From assembly GCA_026120185.1 (NCBI GenBank), contig JANUWF010001220.1:992001-1056000 (forward strand): a stretch of DNA of 64,000 nt, read 5' to 3'. This DNA comes from Voacanga thouarsii (taxonomy: Eukaryota > Streptophyta > Magnoliopsida > Gentianales > Apocynaceae). The notes beneath the pieces were generated by a model. The model worked only from the letters and a program-made list of their open reading frames with translations, ran no database searches and was not told the origin of the DNA. This document shows positions 44,868-55,361 of this stretch, piece after piece. Made by a program: the position numbers and the translations under genes. Numbering within the stretch: position 1 is the stretch's first letter; the number at the start of each line of letters is the position of its first letter.

Positions 44868-46691
44868 TTGGGTAGAACTCCCTCCCTGTTCTTCTTAGAA
44901 CTCGTTAATTACCTGGCGTCTTCGGTATCTGTTACTGCTTCTCATTCTTATAGCCTGGCTTACCCAAATCAGTACAATCTCCTTCCCAATAGTTTATACT
45001 CCCTTTCTGCCATGCAATCCTCTAAAGCTGATATTTATGCCTTTACTGGTACCCTTTCTCTCTCTCCAAGTCATCTGAAAGAGTTCCCTCATTCGACCTC
45101 TGCTTTGGTCCTCAGGATCCTGTCCAACAAGAGGTTCGATTTGAGGACTGTTCGGGTTGTATTAGAGGCAGCTTGGAAACTAAGGGAACCACATGTATTC
45201 TTCTTTCTCAACGTCAACACATTCCTCTACTCCTTTGCTTCTAATTCTGACAAAAAACACATCTATTCTTCAGGGCCTTGGAATCTAAAAGGTGCCCATA
45301 TTGCACTAAGAGACTAGCCATCACACCTCTCCTATGAGGAACTAGATGTTAATTCAGTTACTTTTTGGGTCCAAGTTCATAATCTTCCACCGAATCAGAT
45401 GACTACCGAAAATGCTCAACTCATTAGGAAATTTATTGGCCGCTTTTTATTAATGGATAAAGCTCAGTTTATTAGTGGACTTCTTCAACGATTCATCAAA
45501 ATTCAAGTTGAATTATCCACCAACTCTCCTCTACCGTCCGACTTATATCTACAACGAGATTGCGATACACCAGTATGGATTCCGTTCAAATATGAACGTC
45601 TAGCAGATTTCTGCTATTCTTGTGGTCGACTAGGACATGAAGGTGGAGACTGTCAACATTCATTTGATGAACTTCTCGGTCCCAAGGACCCCCGTTGTGC
45701 CTTCGGATCTTGGATGAGAGTAGTTGGTCTATATTCTTCCCGGAATAATACTCGACTCCCACTCCCCCTTCCTGATATTGGTTCGACTCCGTTACTGTGG
45801 AGTCCACATGAGCACAACTAGCCTGAAACTCCATTCGGAGACTGCCCCCTGCTCAGTCGAGACACTGTTTCCAACATGAATTCAGTCTCTATTGCACTGC
45901 CCTCAGTACCTACCCCAACAAAGTCCTGTCCGTCTCCTGTAACCATCTCGGTTACCTCTTTACTTGCTCCTCCAAATTTCTGTCTGTTTCCTGTACCTGC
46001 TCGTACAATCTCTGTCACTTCCTCAACTACTCCAATGACATCTCCCTTCCTAACGACCTCAGATCTACCTATTCGGTCCACTGCATATGAATCGAGTCTC
46101 CTCTCTCCTACTATTACACCTAATATTTTATCGCCGCATATCTGGAACCCTTCTTGTAGCCCCTTAATCAGTCAACTGAATAGAGTAGGGTCTTTAGAGC
46201 TCCCTCGTACTCTTAAACACAGGCTTGCACTAACACAGTCCGATAAAAGGCATTCCTCTTCTGGCCTACCTCTACCCAAAAAAATTAAACAGTCCCATTC
46301 AGTTTGCCACACCATTAATCCCGAATCTGGATCAGACTCCTCTTCGGCCCATAGTCCAGATTCACTTGGACTAGATTGGCTTTATATGGTCTTCTCTCAT
46401 CTTCAACTTACATCCCATATGCCACAGACTTCCTCCACTCTGACCATTCCATATTCTGCTACTCTGACCATTCCATATTCTGCTACTCTAGAACAGACTC
46501 CTCTGGTGTCGGAAGAAAAAGTAGTTCTTATCCGTAGGAGATTTATTCATGTTAAACGTCTTGCACGTAAGGGATTGGCTGGCTCAAATCTTGTGAGGCA
46601 AGATGATGAGGGGGTCACTCTTTCTTCTATTGTTCTTTCTGTTGAGGCTGAGGAGGCAAGCCAATACATGCCCCCATCGTCTCCATGTTAG
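44868..46691 (+). pseudogene. LINE ORF1 (DUF4283, zinc knuckle)
   Basis: ORF1 encodes the RNA-binding partner of the LINE. The DUF4283 region covers VLEAAWKLREPHVFFFLNVN, SSGPWNLKGAHIALRD and VTFWVQVHNLPPNQM. The CCHC knuckle CYSCGRLGHEGGDC lies at about 45611-45652, followed by a Ser/Pro/Thr-rich tail to the TAG at 46689-46691. One frame runs the whole length, broken only by TAG at 45315-45317 (where Trp is expected after ALRD) and TAG at 45819-45821. Its stop overlaps the ORF2 start. Confidence 0.85.
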
Positions 46692-49600
46692 TCCTCACTT
46701 AGAACTATCAAGAACTCTCTAAGTCTAAGGCAGTTAGAACCCTGCGAGTTTTTGTCAACTCGCATCGTCTTGATATTTTATTTCTATCAGAACATAAATC
46801 ATTCTCTCTTGAAAGAATTTCTCATGTTTTGACTACCATTGGATTTCCTGATTTTCATTTTATTCCTACAACTGGTCTTGTTGGTGGCTTGGCTATGTGT
46901 TGGAGGTTAAATATTAATCTACAGATAATAGTTTCTAATAACAGCTTGATTAATTGCTTGATATTTTGTGCTCAACTCGACTCCTCTTGGCAACTTACTG
47001 GTGTTTATGGTCCTTGTGTGCATTCTCAGAAACAGCGATTTTGGAATGCTTTTTCAGATATTGGTCAAGGATTTTCTGGAACTTGGTTGATCTTGGGGGA
47101 CTTCAACAATATAATCCTCTCTTTGGAAAAATATGGTGGACGCCCATTTCATTCTCCTGCATCTGGGGGATTTAGCTCTTTTGTAGATACTGCTGGCTTA
47201 ATTAATTTAGGGTTCACTGGTTTTCCATTTACTTGGAATAATAAAATATCCAGATCTGCGAACATCCAGGTTCGTCTAGACAGAGGTCTTGTAAATGCGT
47301 CGTAGCGTATTCTGTTTCCTCAGGCATCTATTTCCCACCTTACTGCTCTCTCCTCAGACCACAAGCCTCTCTTGCTTGATACCTCTCCTTCGTCTGAGCG
47401 GTTGTTTATACCTTTCCGCTTTGAGACAATATGGACACGTGAAAACTCTTCCCATAACATTATCTTGTCTGCATGGTCAATTCCTGTTCGGGGTTTGCCT
47501 CTTCCTGCTCTAGTATCCAGTATTAACAATGTAAAAAATGCTCTTAAATCTTAGAACAAATCAGTTTTTGGTCTCATTCAGCAGAATATAGTTGCGATCT
47601 GTAGGGAGATTGATACATTTCAGTCTCTTCCCCAATCCTCTCTTATCTTGGAAAAAGAACAGTCTCTACAAGAAGCTTTGGATGAGTAATTGAAAAGAGA
47701 ATAACTCCTTTGGTGGAATAAAGCAAAGATGTCTTGGTTGGAAGATGGTGATGCCAACACCTGCTTCTTCCATCTTTCCACCATTGTTCATAGAAGACAT
47801 AACCATATAGATTCTCTTTTAACTGCTAATAATGAATGGCAGACAAATTGGGATGGTATTGATCAAGCTTTTGAGCAATACTATTGTAACCTATTTTCCT
47901 TTACTGTTCCTCAATTCCTTTCTGACCTTAACAATCTTATTTCCCCTTCTATTTCAACGGTGTAAAATGAGGTTTTGTGTGCAATTCCTTCTACTGAGTT
48001 TATCCATCAGACAGCTTTTGATATGAAGGTTGGTAAGAGTCCTGGTCCTAATGGTATGAGTCCCTATTTCTTCAAAACTTACTGGTATATTGTTAAAGCA
48101 AAGGTCGTGGCTGCTGTCCAACATTTTTTTGTTCATGGATATATGTTTAAGTCTCTAAATCATACGTTCATCTCTCTAGTTCCAAAAAGGGATTCTGCTT
48201 ATAGAGTTGACCATTTTCAGTCTATTACTTTATATAATGTCATTTATAAGGTCATTTCTAAAATTTTGGCAGATAATATCAAACCTTTGCTGGATAGTGT
48301 AGTTGCCCCTTCCCAAGTTGCTTTTATTCCTTCTCGTGGAATGAGTGACAATGTGATTATGTGTCATGAGGTGATGTATCACTTAAACGTGAAGAGAGGT
48401 AGCTTGGGTCTTATAGCTCTTAAGATTGATATGGAGAAAGCTTATGATAAAGTGGAATAGTCTCTCCTCATCAGGATTCTACAATGTCATGGTTTTACAG
48501 ATCGGTTTACAAACCTCATTTTAGAGTGTATGTCTTCTACCTCCTTTTCAGTACTGATTAATGGTTCCCCTTTTGCATTCTTTAAGGGTTTCATAGGTCT
48601 TCGACAAGGGGATCCGCTATCTCCATCACTATTTGTTCTGTATTTCGATCTGCTATCTAAAATGCTCACTACTGCTGAGTCCAACCACCTTTTCCATGGC
48701 GTTAAAATTGGATGAAACTGCCCTTATATCTCCCACCTTATATATGCGGATGACTTGATCTTTTTCTGTAGAGAGACTACAACTAAGGCTCAGGTAGTAC
48801 AAAATCTGTTGGATATGTATTGTAGATGGTCTGGATTAATTATTAATTTTGCTAAATCTACGATCCACTTCAGCGGGAATGTGCAGCGCTCACTCAAATA
48901 TTCAATCCGCTCTATTCTTCACATGTCCGAATATGCTCGTAATAGCACTTATCTAGAAGCGCCTTTCTGTAAGAAATCTTCGAAGTCTGTGACATTTCAA
49001 GGTATGGTGGAATGACTCCGACAAAAGATCAGTGGTTGAAAAATTAACACTCTATCACAAGCTAGTTGTTTTGTGTTAATTAGGAACGTTGCACAATCAT
49101 TCCCTATTCATGTCATGAAAAGTTTTATTCTTCCATCTTCTATCTATAACAAATTGGATGCTTTAATGCAGCATTTTTGGTGGGGATATAAAAGAGGCTC
49201 AAGTCGGCACCTATACCTCAAATCTTGAGATGCTATTTGTGTGCCTAAAGGTAATGGTGGTCTGGGATTCCGAAAAGCTTCGAATAATAACTTGGCATTG
49301 CTCTCGAAACTATCCTGGCAACTATCTATCGAGCCTCATCGTCCTTGGGTAAATCTAATCCGATCTAAATATCTTTGAAGCCGATGACTGGTGGATTTGG
49401 ACCGACGCCCCAGTGGTTCTTCCTGAATTTGGAAATGTAAAAGGGTACTGCAAGCAGGATTATGTTATCGAATTGATCACAATTCGTTGGTGAACATTTG
49501 GGATGATCCGTGGATCCCAGGCCTTCCTACTCATCGTCCTCCCCCTGTTCCTATAGCTCAACAACACCTGAGTTTGGTTCGAGATCTCATACTCCCTGAC

Positions 49601-50870
49601 CACTATTTATGGGACTGTAACCTCATATCTAATTTGTTTCCACCTATTATTGCTCGGGAGATCATGAAAATTTCTATTCCCCGGATTAGGGAACCTGACT
49701 CGCTAGTGTGGGCTCTTTCCAAGTTCGGGAGATTTTCTGTCAAGTCCGCTTACAGAATTATTCATTAGCAGAGGCAAAATACTACCCTCCCCCCCCCCCC
49801 CTTCCTTCTCCCATGTGACCTCTTTATCATCTACTCCTCCTCTCCCCTGTAGTATGTGGAAAGCTCTGTGGTCTTTCAGTCTACATAATCATCACAAGCA
49901 TTTTTTATGGCGTGTAGTTTCCCATTTACTACCTTCAAAGTCTAGATTAGCCCGGGTTCTGGATTTGAAAGACCAATCCTGTTGTATTTGTCAGTCTACT
50001 ACAGAAAGTTTGGAGCATATCTTTCTACACTGTCCCCTTACTAAATGTCTATGGTGGCATTCCAAATGGCAGTTCAGAATAGACAACTTTTCAACCTAAA
50101 AAGTGGACGACTGGGTAAAGGAGCTACTGAATTTAGATAACTCTTTCCCTTTCACAAGTGAGACTAAACGAGAATTTCTTAACTATGCTGTGGTGCTGAT
50201 GGAACATGTGTGAAAATATAGAAATCAATTGTGTGCAGGGAAGGATTCTCAACAATGGGATGTGCTTTCTACCTATATTACCAGGACAGCTAAGGTTTAT
50301 TGGGATGCTAGTTTCAGTCGAGATTGGAAGAGGCGAGCCCTCTCTCTACCCCGGACTTGGCAGGCTCCTCCTTCTCCCTATGTCAAAGTTAATTTTGATA
50401 CTGCTTTTCAAGATGGGATTGCGATTTCTGCCTGTGTATTCGATGACCATATGAGTCAACTTCTTTGGGTCTGGATTGGGAAAGGTTTTGCTAGTGATGT
50501 TTTTGCTGTTGAAGCTCTTGCTACCCTCAATGCTGCTTTGATCACTGATGTAGTCGACATCTCTAAAGTCATCTTTGAAGGCGACTCTCTCAACGTCATA
50601 AGAGTAATTACTTGTGTTCACTCAATAGAGGAATAGCTTGGCAAAGGATCCACAAATGCTGCGAAGTCAATACTCAGTGGAAGAGACCATTGGACATTTG
50701 TTTATATCTCCCAGTCTGAGAATATATATGCTCATAAAATTACTAAATGGGCTAAACTTCACAATTATTTTAGTTATATACCTCCATCCCTCCTTCCCCC
50801 TGCTATTTTTCTTTGGTCTCCCAATCGGGTCCTGTATTGTGTGTGGAGGCACTGCTACTAAAATACAGAA
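46685..50870 (+). pseudogene. LINE ORF2 (endonuclease, reverse transcriptase, RNase H)
   Basis: The ATG at 46685 overlaps the end of ORF1 and opens MLVLT, followed by TAG for the expected Trp. The endonuclease includes LILGDFNNI, RLDRGL and SSDHKPLL (to about 47370). Reverse transcriptase includes VGKSPGPNGMSPYFFK, IDMEKAYDKVE, GLRQGDPLSPSLF and the catalytic YADD at 48743-48754. A zinc-binding zf-RVT domain (CCICQSTTESLEHIFLHC) lies at 49815-50099. RNase H follows (VNFDTAFQDG, AVEALATLNAAL, FEGDSLNVI, ENIYAHKITKWA). The frame holds to about 49370 with scattered stops, then shifts near 49376 and again at a poly-C run near 49787-49801. The enzyme would nick target DNA and copy the RNA in place. 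Confidence 0.88.
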
Positions 50871-51164
50871 CTAACTCTTTATCTAGTAAAAAAAAAAAAA
50901 AAAAAAACTCAGTCAGATGATACATTTCTACGGATGGCACGATGCTAGAATTTCTGTCCTTCAAGGACAATGGAACCCCACTACTTTTCATCAACTTTTA
51001 ACCATTTCTTTCACCTTAATATTGCCGGCAATGGTGGTTTTGCCACAAAATACACGCTTTATTAATTGTTTGAAATATGTGAGTACATGAAACCAAAATA
51101 TTCGAGTCTGCAAACAAGAAACTCAAACTACTCAAAAAACATAAAAAAAAATAAATAAATAAAA

Positions 51165-51500
51165 AACAGCGCAGTAATCTTGGAGGGGCAGAAGTCTTGG
51201 ACGGCATTCTGAAGTTCACTGGCGTCTGTCATGAAAGCATCAGAATAGGAGTTCTCTTGATGGAGGTAGCTGAAGAAATCCGGGTCGTTGGTGTTGGACA
51301 TCCAATGGAAGGGGTCTTGCCACGACACTCCATAAGCAGGGCGACTGGTGGAGACTGCGGCGGCTCGAAAGAGTTGTGCTTTTGCAGAGGGTGGAGAATG
51401 GAAAAGAAGAGGATGAGGTAGAGAATAAACCGAAGCTGAAGCGTAAATGAGTCTTTTTGATTGTGTTCCTGGTGGCGGAGAGGACGGTTGAAGAAGCCAT
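51165..51500 (-). pseudogene. Prolyl oligopeptidase (oligopeptidase B-like) first-exon relic
   Basis: Plant prolyl oligopeptidase-family serine proteases often have an N-terminal organelle-targeting peptide. From the ATG at 51500 (reverse) comes a Ser/Arg-rich leader: MASSTVLSATRNTIKKTHLR, then FGLFSTSSSSFPFSTL. A second frame gives PPQSPPVA, a third gives SWQDPFHWMSNTNDPDFFSY and LHQENSYSDAFMTDASELQ (51190-51320), and the second frame resumes with RMPSKTSAPPRLL. These match the start of the beta-propeller region. At least two frameshifts break it. The propeller and the Ser-Asp-His catalytic domain are absent from the window. Confidence 0.7.
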
Positions 51501-52384
51501 GAATGGAACCGGTGCAGAGGTCTGGCCCTTCGACTACGGTGGCGATTGAATCTTACGGTGTGGGATCACCGAGGCAATTAAGCAAAGTTACTGAAATCAC
51601 CGTTTAGTCCGCTAAACTTTATGCTATTTTCAATTGGGTCCCTGGATTCATCCTCCATTTCTTTTTCTTTTTTCTTTTTCTCTCTGTGTTTATGTTAAGT
51701 CTTCAAGGATTAAAATATTCAAAATTATAATATTTGAGCAAATAATTTTTTAAAAATAAAAATCTTCAAGCAAAAGTATATTCATAAACTATTTAATGAC
51801 AAGGAGAGTAGGATTCAAAAGAAATCTTGAATGAAAATCTTTCCCTTTTCTGATTTTAGTGTTTGCAAGAACATGAGAAAAACAATCATTTTTAACATTA
51901 ATATATTTTTCTTTGATAATTGTAATTTTGTTTGATATTTTGAAAGTACATGCATCTTTAATGCTTTGTAGTAGAAAATGGAAGATAGTTTTACTTTATT
52001 TCTTTTAGTGTACTTGTTGGACATAAGTTGTGGTTTACATATCTTATTTATTACATAAAAATTAAATTTCACGTATATATGGACATAAAAGGAAAAACTC
52101 TTTAAAAAAAAACTTTAATTGCACTAGTAGTAGAATGATATAAAATAAATAAAATAAATTTGATGAAATTAACTAAAATTATGCCCAAAAAAATATGAAA
52201 ACTAAAAGAAAGATCAATGATGTAATTCACTTTATTTATCAATTTAGTTGCTGCATGTAACATAAGAAGATTTGCATCTTCTTCTTCTTCATACTATATG
52301 TATCTGTCCTATACAAAATGCAGAAATAACAAAAAGAAAAGGAAGAACGAAAGCAATTACATAGCCAACACCGCAAGGGTAATA

Positions 52385-52485
52385 TAAGATGAACAGAAGC
52401 CATAGTTGATCTCAGCTTTGCAAGCAGAAGTCATTGAAGAAGACTTTGAGGAATAGAGGGTCACTCATCATAGCAACAGCCATGC
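52385..52485 (-). pseudogene. Damaged second copy of the short ORF
   Basis: Minus-strand reading gives MAVAMMSDPLFLKVFFNDFC, LQS and a stop, aligning with the ORF at 9562-9657. The first nine codons, leader and TATA box are deleted. Downstream similarity continues past the stop. Confidence 0.45.
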
Positions 52486-52960
52486 GGTTAGGCGAATTAA
52501 ATGTGGCATTAAGTTTCAAGATTGCAAAAATGTCTTTTATGGTAAATATTTTTGAAAAGTTTATACATCAATTCAACAATCAAAGTATGAAGCTTTCTCA
52601 ATTCAATGTATATATGGGTTATAAGAAAAATTTTAACCTTTTTGAAGTTGAGATTTTTTTGTGTTGGAAATTTAAGACATATAGTTTGCACTATATATTA
52701 TTTTCTCTGCAGATATTATTACTTTTTCGGTTTAAAGTTATGATCAAGTAAAAGCATTTGATAATTAATGTGTATAGAATGTAAAGACATGTAGTTGATT
52801 CATTGCATTACACCTTCTGGTTTTTTTCCCCTTCTTTTTTCAACTTTTGCAGTAGTTACGGATGAATTTAGGGGGTGGGAGTGGCCCTTATCCCTCTACA
52901 ATTTTCAAACAATAATTATTTCTTTTAAATTTTAATATTTTGAAAAAGTTTAAAATTCTA

Positions 52961-53392
52961 TTGGGAAATTAGTCAATTTAGTCCCTTACCTTTTTTGTTT
53001 TGAAAGTTTAGGTCCATTTTCTTTATTTTCACCTAATTAGATCCCTTAACTAAATTTTTTTTTAATTGAAAAGGTTCTTTTGACCATTACCGTCAAATGT
53101 TAAGGGCATTTTCGATACTTTACTTTTCTCCAAGCATTCATGTGCATCTCACGTGATCATCTTCAACCCGAGGGTAAAACAAGAATTGATGACCAATTTC
53201 AATATAAGAGCGAAGTGTGTAAACCCTAGCATCTAAATAGTCTTCTTCGTCTTCAACACTGGCAAGATTAGGCAACTGTCTTTGGAGCTTGTATCGCCAA
53301 TGTCTCTAGAACAAGCCAAATCCACTGTCTCTAGAGCCTTCCATCGTTGAGACCACCGTTTTATCTATGTACAATCCTCTATTGAGACCGTC
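52961..53392. other. Flanking DNA left of CACTA-2
   Basis: AT-rich sequence, then a stretch (53200-53392) with codon-like composition. Joined to 63042 across the CACTA-2 site, it gives an open frame of about 40 codons (see findings). No domain is recognised. TSD GTC is at 53390-53392. Confidence 0.4.
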
Positions 53393-53812
53393 CACTACAG
53401 GAAAAATCGTGATTTGCGACGGCCAAAAACCGTCGTTGACCGGTTTTGCGACGATTTTAGCTATCGCAAAGGGAAACCGTCGCTATTTGCGAGGGCAAAA
53501 AAAATTCGTTGCAATTTGCGAGGGTTTTACGACGAATATTTTTTGTCAAATTTCGCCAAAAGAGCAAATTTACGACCGTTTTGCGACGAAAAACATTGAC
53601 CCTCGTAAAATCCTCGCAAATTACGACAGTTTTGCGAGGGTCGACTTTGTGCCCTCGCAAAACCGTCGCAATTTGCGAGGGTTTTGCAAGGGCTACGGTT
53701 TGGGCCCTCGCAAATTGCGACGGTTTTGCGAGGGGAGAATTAACCCCCAAGCCATGGCCCTCGCAAAACTGTCACAATTTACGAGGGTTTTGCGAGGGCT
53801 CAAGTACTTCTC
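53393..53812. repeat. CACTA-2 left terminus and subterminal array
   Basis: After the 20-base terminus come alternating direct and inverted units such as CCCTCGCAAATTGCGA and TTTTGCGAGGG. Open frames across them on both strands are repeat artefacts. The array abuts the last readable TNPA exon at about 53800. Confidence 0.9.
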
Positions 53813-54531
53813 TGATCTCCAGTACTCGCAAATATCATTCCAATACTGTACCTCTATCCAATGAGGACATACCCAACCATCCCTCTTCCTCAACCTAGAC
53901 ATTATGTCCAAAAATCACGTCCGACACTTCTTTTCCCAAGTTGATCGAATTAGGAAAGCATACTCTTCCCTCCACCGAAAATATTTCTGCATGATCATAA
54001 TTAAGATTTCTGATTAACATATAACATAGTACTTAAACGATAAAAAATACTCAGAAATTGCTTACCCCAAATTCTTGAAACCATAAGTCTCGCACGGTTA
54101 TCGGGACATGCGTGTATGTCGGATACGAACCAGTGAAGTACTCGTCTGTATTATATTTGAAATTTCTCGGACACATTTGTCCGAGCTGGCGAATCTATTT
54201 TTGGTGCAATGACAATGTACAATATAGTTATGTTAATCTCAAAAATAATAATAATAATTGAATTAATAATCAACATCTTACAAAGTATGAATATGTTACT
54301 TACCCGTTTCCCCATGGAACAATCCAAGGTCGGGAGTCCGTAACTTGCAACCCAACGAATGCGAAGTCGAAGCGACGGATGATTGAAAAGCCGGGATGGT
54401 ACTCCCTCATCTCCAATAGAGCCATGTAATGAACGAGGCACTGAAAGCTGAGGTAGCTGAGTAGGGGATGGAGTATAAGGCTCCTGACCCTCCTGACTCC
54501 CATCCCTCAATGATCCTTCATTAAAAAACAT
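53800..54531 (-). pseudogene. CACTA-2 TNPA-like protein (plant transposase, PTTA type), truncated
   Basis: TNPA-type proteins bind the subterminal repeats. Exons on the minus strand: 54531-54303 (SVPRSLHGSIGDEGVPSRLF, RLRIRWVASYG, donor GTAAGT), about 54195-54066 (RNFKYNTDEYFTGSYPTYTH, RDLWFQEFG, donor GTAAGC), and about 53990-53800 (KYFRWREEYAFLIRSTWEKK, RDGWVCPHWIEVQYW). The Trp-rich spacing fits the plant Transposase_24 family. A stop interrupts the last exon after WEKKCRT, and the rest of the domain is replaced by the subterminal array. Weak: the family call rests on spacing and context. Confidence 0.55.
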
Positions 54532-54747
54532 TGCTAAAGGAGATGAAAAAAGAAAAATAAGTAACCAATAAAGACGAAACCCACTTTAAAAGAAAGATGT
54601 AAACAACCGTGAATAAAAATGATAAAAGAATAATAACATTGAAACGTTATATCTATTTGCTAGTTTAAAGTAATACAATAATATGTATGATAATGATGGA
54701 TATGTCAAAATAAACATTGTACTTGTAAATTGAATTTTTAAAAAAAT

Positions 54748-54955
54748 TTGACAGAGTCTCCCCTATAATTGGATATTTCCCAGGCACAAGGCCACCTCAA
54801 GATTTGACAATCAAAACGCTGTTACAAACAACAAAGATAGATCTTTCAAATATAGAAAAATTCAAAAGATAACTAGGGGTAATCACCTATTACCCAAGAG
54901 GAATGATCACCCATCACTCACGAGGAATGATCACCCATCACTCACGGGGTTCCAA
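54748..54955. repeat. CACTA-2 internal direct repeat, copy A
   Basis: Starts TTTGACAGAGTCTCCCCTAT and ends near CATCACTCACGGGG. It matches 59681-59872 in the same orientation, one on each side of the transposase gene. A shorter match is in CACTA-1 (3855-3905). Confidence 0.85.
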
Positions 54956-55361
54956 TTAAAATGTTAGATATAGTTAAAATCAAGCTAAAAATTATAAATG
55001 CCTCTGTCCTTGTGAATTGTCTGTCAATACAGCAACAATACAATATATAAATTACCTTGTTGTTTACACCACAAAAGAATATAATAAGGAATAATAAAAA
55101 TCCTCCGGGTTGTACAAGTCTAAACGAAAGATTCCTGCAAAAAAAAGAAGGAGATGAGATTCCCGACAATTAGACAAAATTGTGAAATAAAATTGTATGT
55201 GATGGAATTTAAAATAATAAAAATTAAAAGATTCAAGGCATGTAGATTCAGGTAACAAATAAATTGTAAATTAAAATTTGACATGGGATAGTAATGATGC
55301 AATAGATTTCAGGATTCCCTCACCATTAACTATATTATTTGTAAATGAATCGAAATCAGGC

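Larger units (their letters stand above)
44833..50905 (+). mobile_element. Near full-length L1-type LINE
   Basis: 6.07 kb with a short 5' region, ORF1, ORF2 and a poly(A) run starting at 50888. The target duplication AACTCAGTCAGA occurs at 44821-44832 and 50906-50917, so the 5' end at 44833 is a true insertion boundary. Both ORFs carry stops. The insertion is in R copy 3, and R sequence resumes right after it. Confidence 0.9.
50908..52960 (-). repeat. Dispersed unit R, copy 4
   Basis: Matches copy 2: 50908-50975 with 8610-8680, 51625-51850 with 8690-8910, 52210-52480 with 9350-9660, and 52495-52870 with 9760-10140. It contains the prolyl oligopeptidase relic, which copy 2 lacks, and a damaged copy of the short ORF. 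The promoter-leader part between 9660 and 9750 of copy 2 is missing here (junction near 52487). Confidence 0.7.

Noticed and set aside
53367..53911. Frames up to 165 codons on both strands
   Set aside because: Translation of the CACTA-2 left subterminal array; the only real coding signal is the TNPA-like exon on the minus strand.
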